Assembly: GCA_020027635.1 (NCBI GenBank)
Contig: JAHKKL010000102.1
Coordinates: forward strand, 1 to 6,308
Reading direction: 5' to 3'
Length of the DNA: 6,308 nucleotides
From: Gammaproteobacteria bacterium
GTDB lineage: Bacteria > Pseudomonadota > Gammaproteobacteria > UBA9214
Every line of letters begins with the position of its first letter. The stretch's first letter is position 1. Under the pieces are notes generated by a model. That model worked only from the letters and a program-made list of their open reading frames with translations, had not been told where the DNA came from and did not search any database. Made by a program: the position numbers and the translations under genes. Positions 6,289 to 6,308 of the stretch are shown piece after piece.

Positions 6289-6308
6289 GATCTTTAATGC
6301 ATACCCTA

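Noticed and set aside
5011..6297. A 428-codon open frame on the plus strand opposite pilB
   Set aside because: It lies wholly antisense to a complete, motif-rich pilB, has no recognisable domain, and its openness is explained by the codon bias of pilB.
1..6308. Mobile element, CRISPR array, tRNA, prophage or novel accessory system
   Set aside because: Almost every base is within a conserved housekeeping or pilus gene, and no repeat array, integrase, transposase or cloverleaf was seen on either strand.

Overview
The window is a compact, moderately GC-rich stretch of bacterial chromosome. It carries a recognisable gammaproteobacterial housekeeping and type IV pilus cluster. Read along the minus strand (right to left) the order is pilB, pilC, pilD, coaE, zapD, yacG. 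A plus-strand gene, the 3' end of a MutT (Nudix)/ThiE-like fusion, enters from the left edge and converges on yacG. The same neighbourhood is well known in Pseudomonas and many non-enteric Gammaproteobacteria, and E. coli has a related version (mutT facing yacG-zapD-coaE, with hofC/hofB nearby). PilB, PilC and PilD resemble the Pseudomonas proteins closely, and the MutT-ThiE fusion is also typical of that broad group. The sequence alone does not settle the genus; a free-living, piliated, non-enteric gammaproteobacterium is the best reading.

Layout. Positions 1-665 (+) hold the C-terminal end of the MutT-ThiE fusion, which is cut by the window edge. Positions 655-849 (-) are yacG, a zinc-ribbon gyrase inhibitor that overlaps the end of the fusion gene by 11 bases. 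Positions 886-1689 (-) are zapD, an FtsZ-bundling cell-division factor. Positions 1744-2391 (-) are coaE, dephospho-CoA kinase. Positions 2408-3268 (-) are pilD, the prepilin peptidase and N-methylase. Positions 3346-4569 (-) are pilC, the inner-membrane platform protein. Positions 4573-6288 (-) are pilB, the extension ATPase, nearly complete with its promoter region lost off the right edge. No gene-free stretch exceeds 77 bases. I found no tRNA, rRNA, mobile element, CRISPR array or phage gene.

How the genes work together. PilD removes the leader from prepilins and methylates them, PilC seats the assembly machine in the inner membrane, and PilB drives polymerisation with ATP. The three genes form the core of type IV pilus biogenesis; the major pilin gene would be expected just beyond the right edge. 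The downstream genes serve unrelated jobs (last step of CoA synthesis, Z-ring bundling, gyrase modulation) but probably share the transcript, since all gaps are short and no intrinsic terminator with a U-tract is visible. The gaps of most interest are pilC-pilD (77 bases) and coaE-zapD (54 bases); both can form RNA hairpins on the minus-strand transcript.

Overall this is a conserved core region, not an accessory island. I did not find a new biological system in it. The points worth a second look are an altered active site in the ThiE-like domain, the two leader hairpins, and the degenerate N-terminal domain plus acidic linker of PilB.
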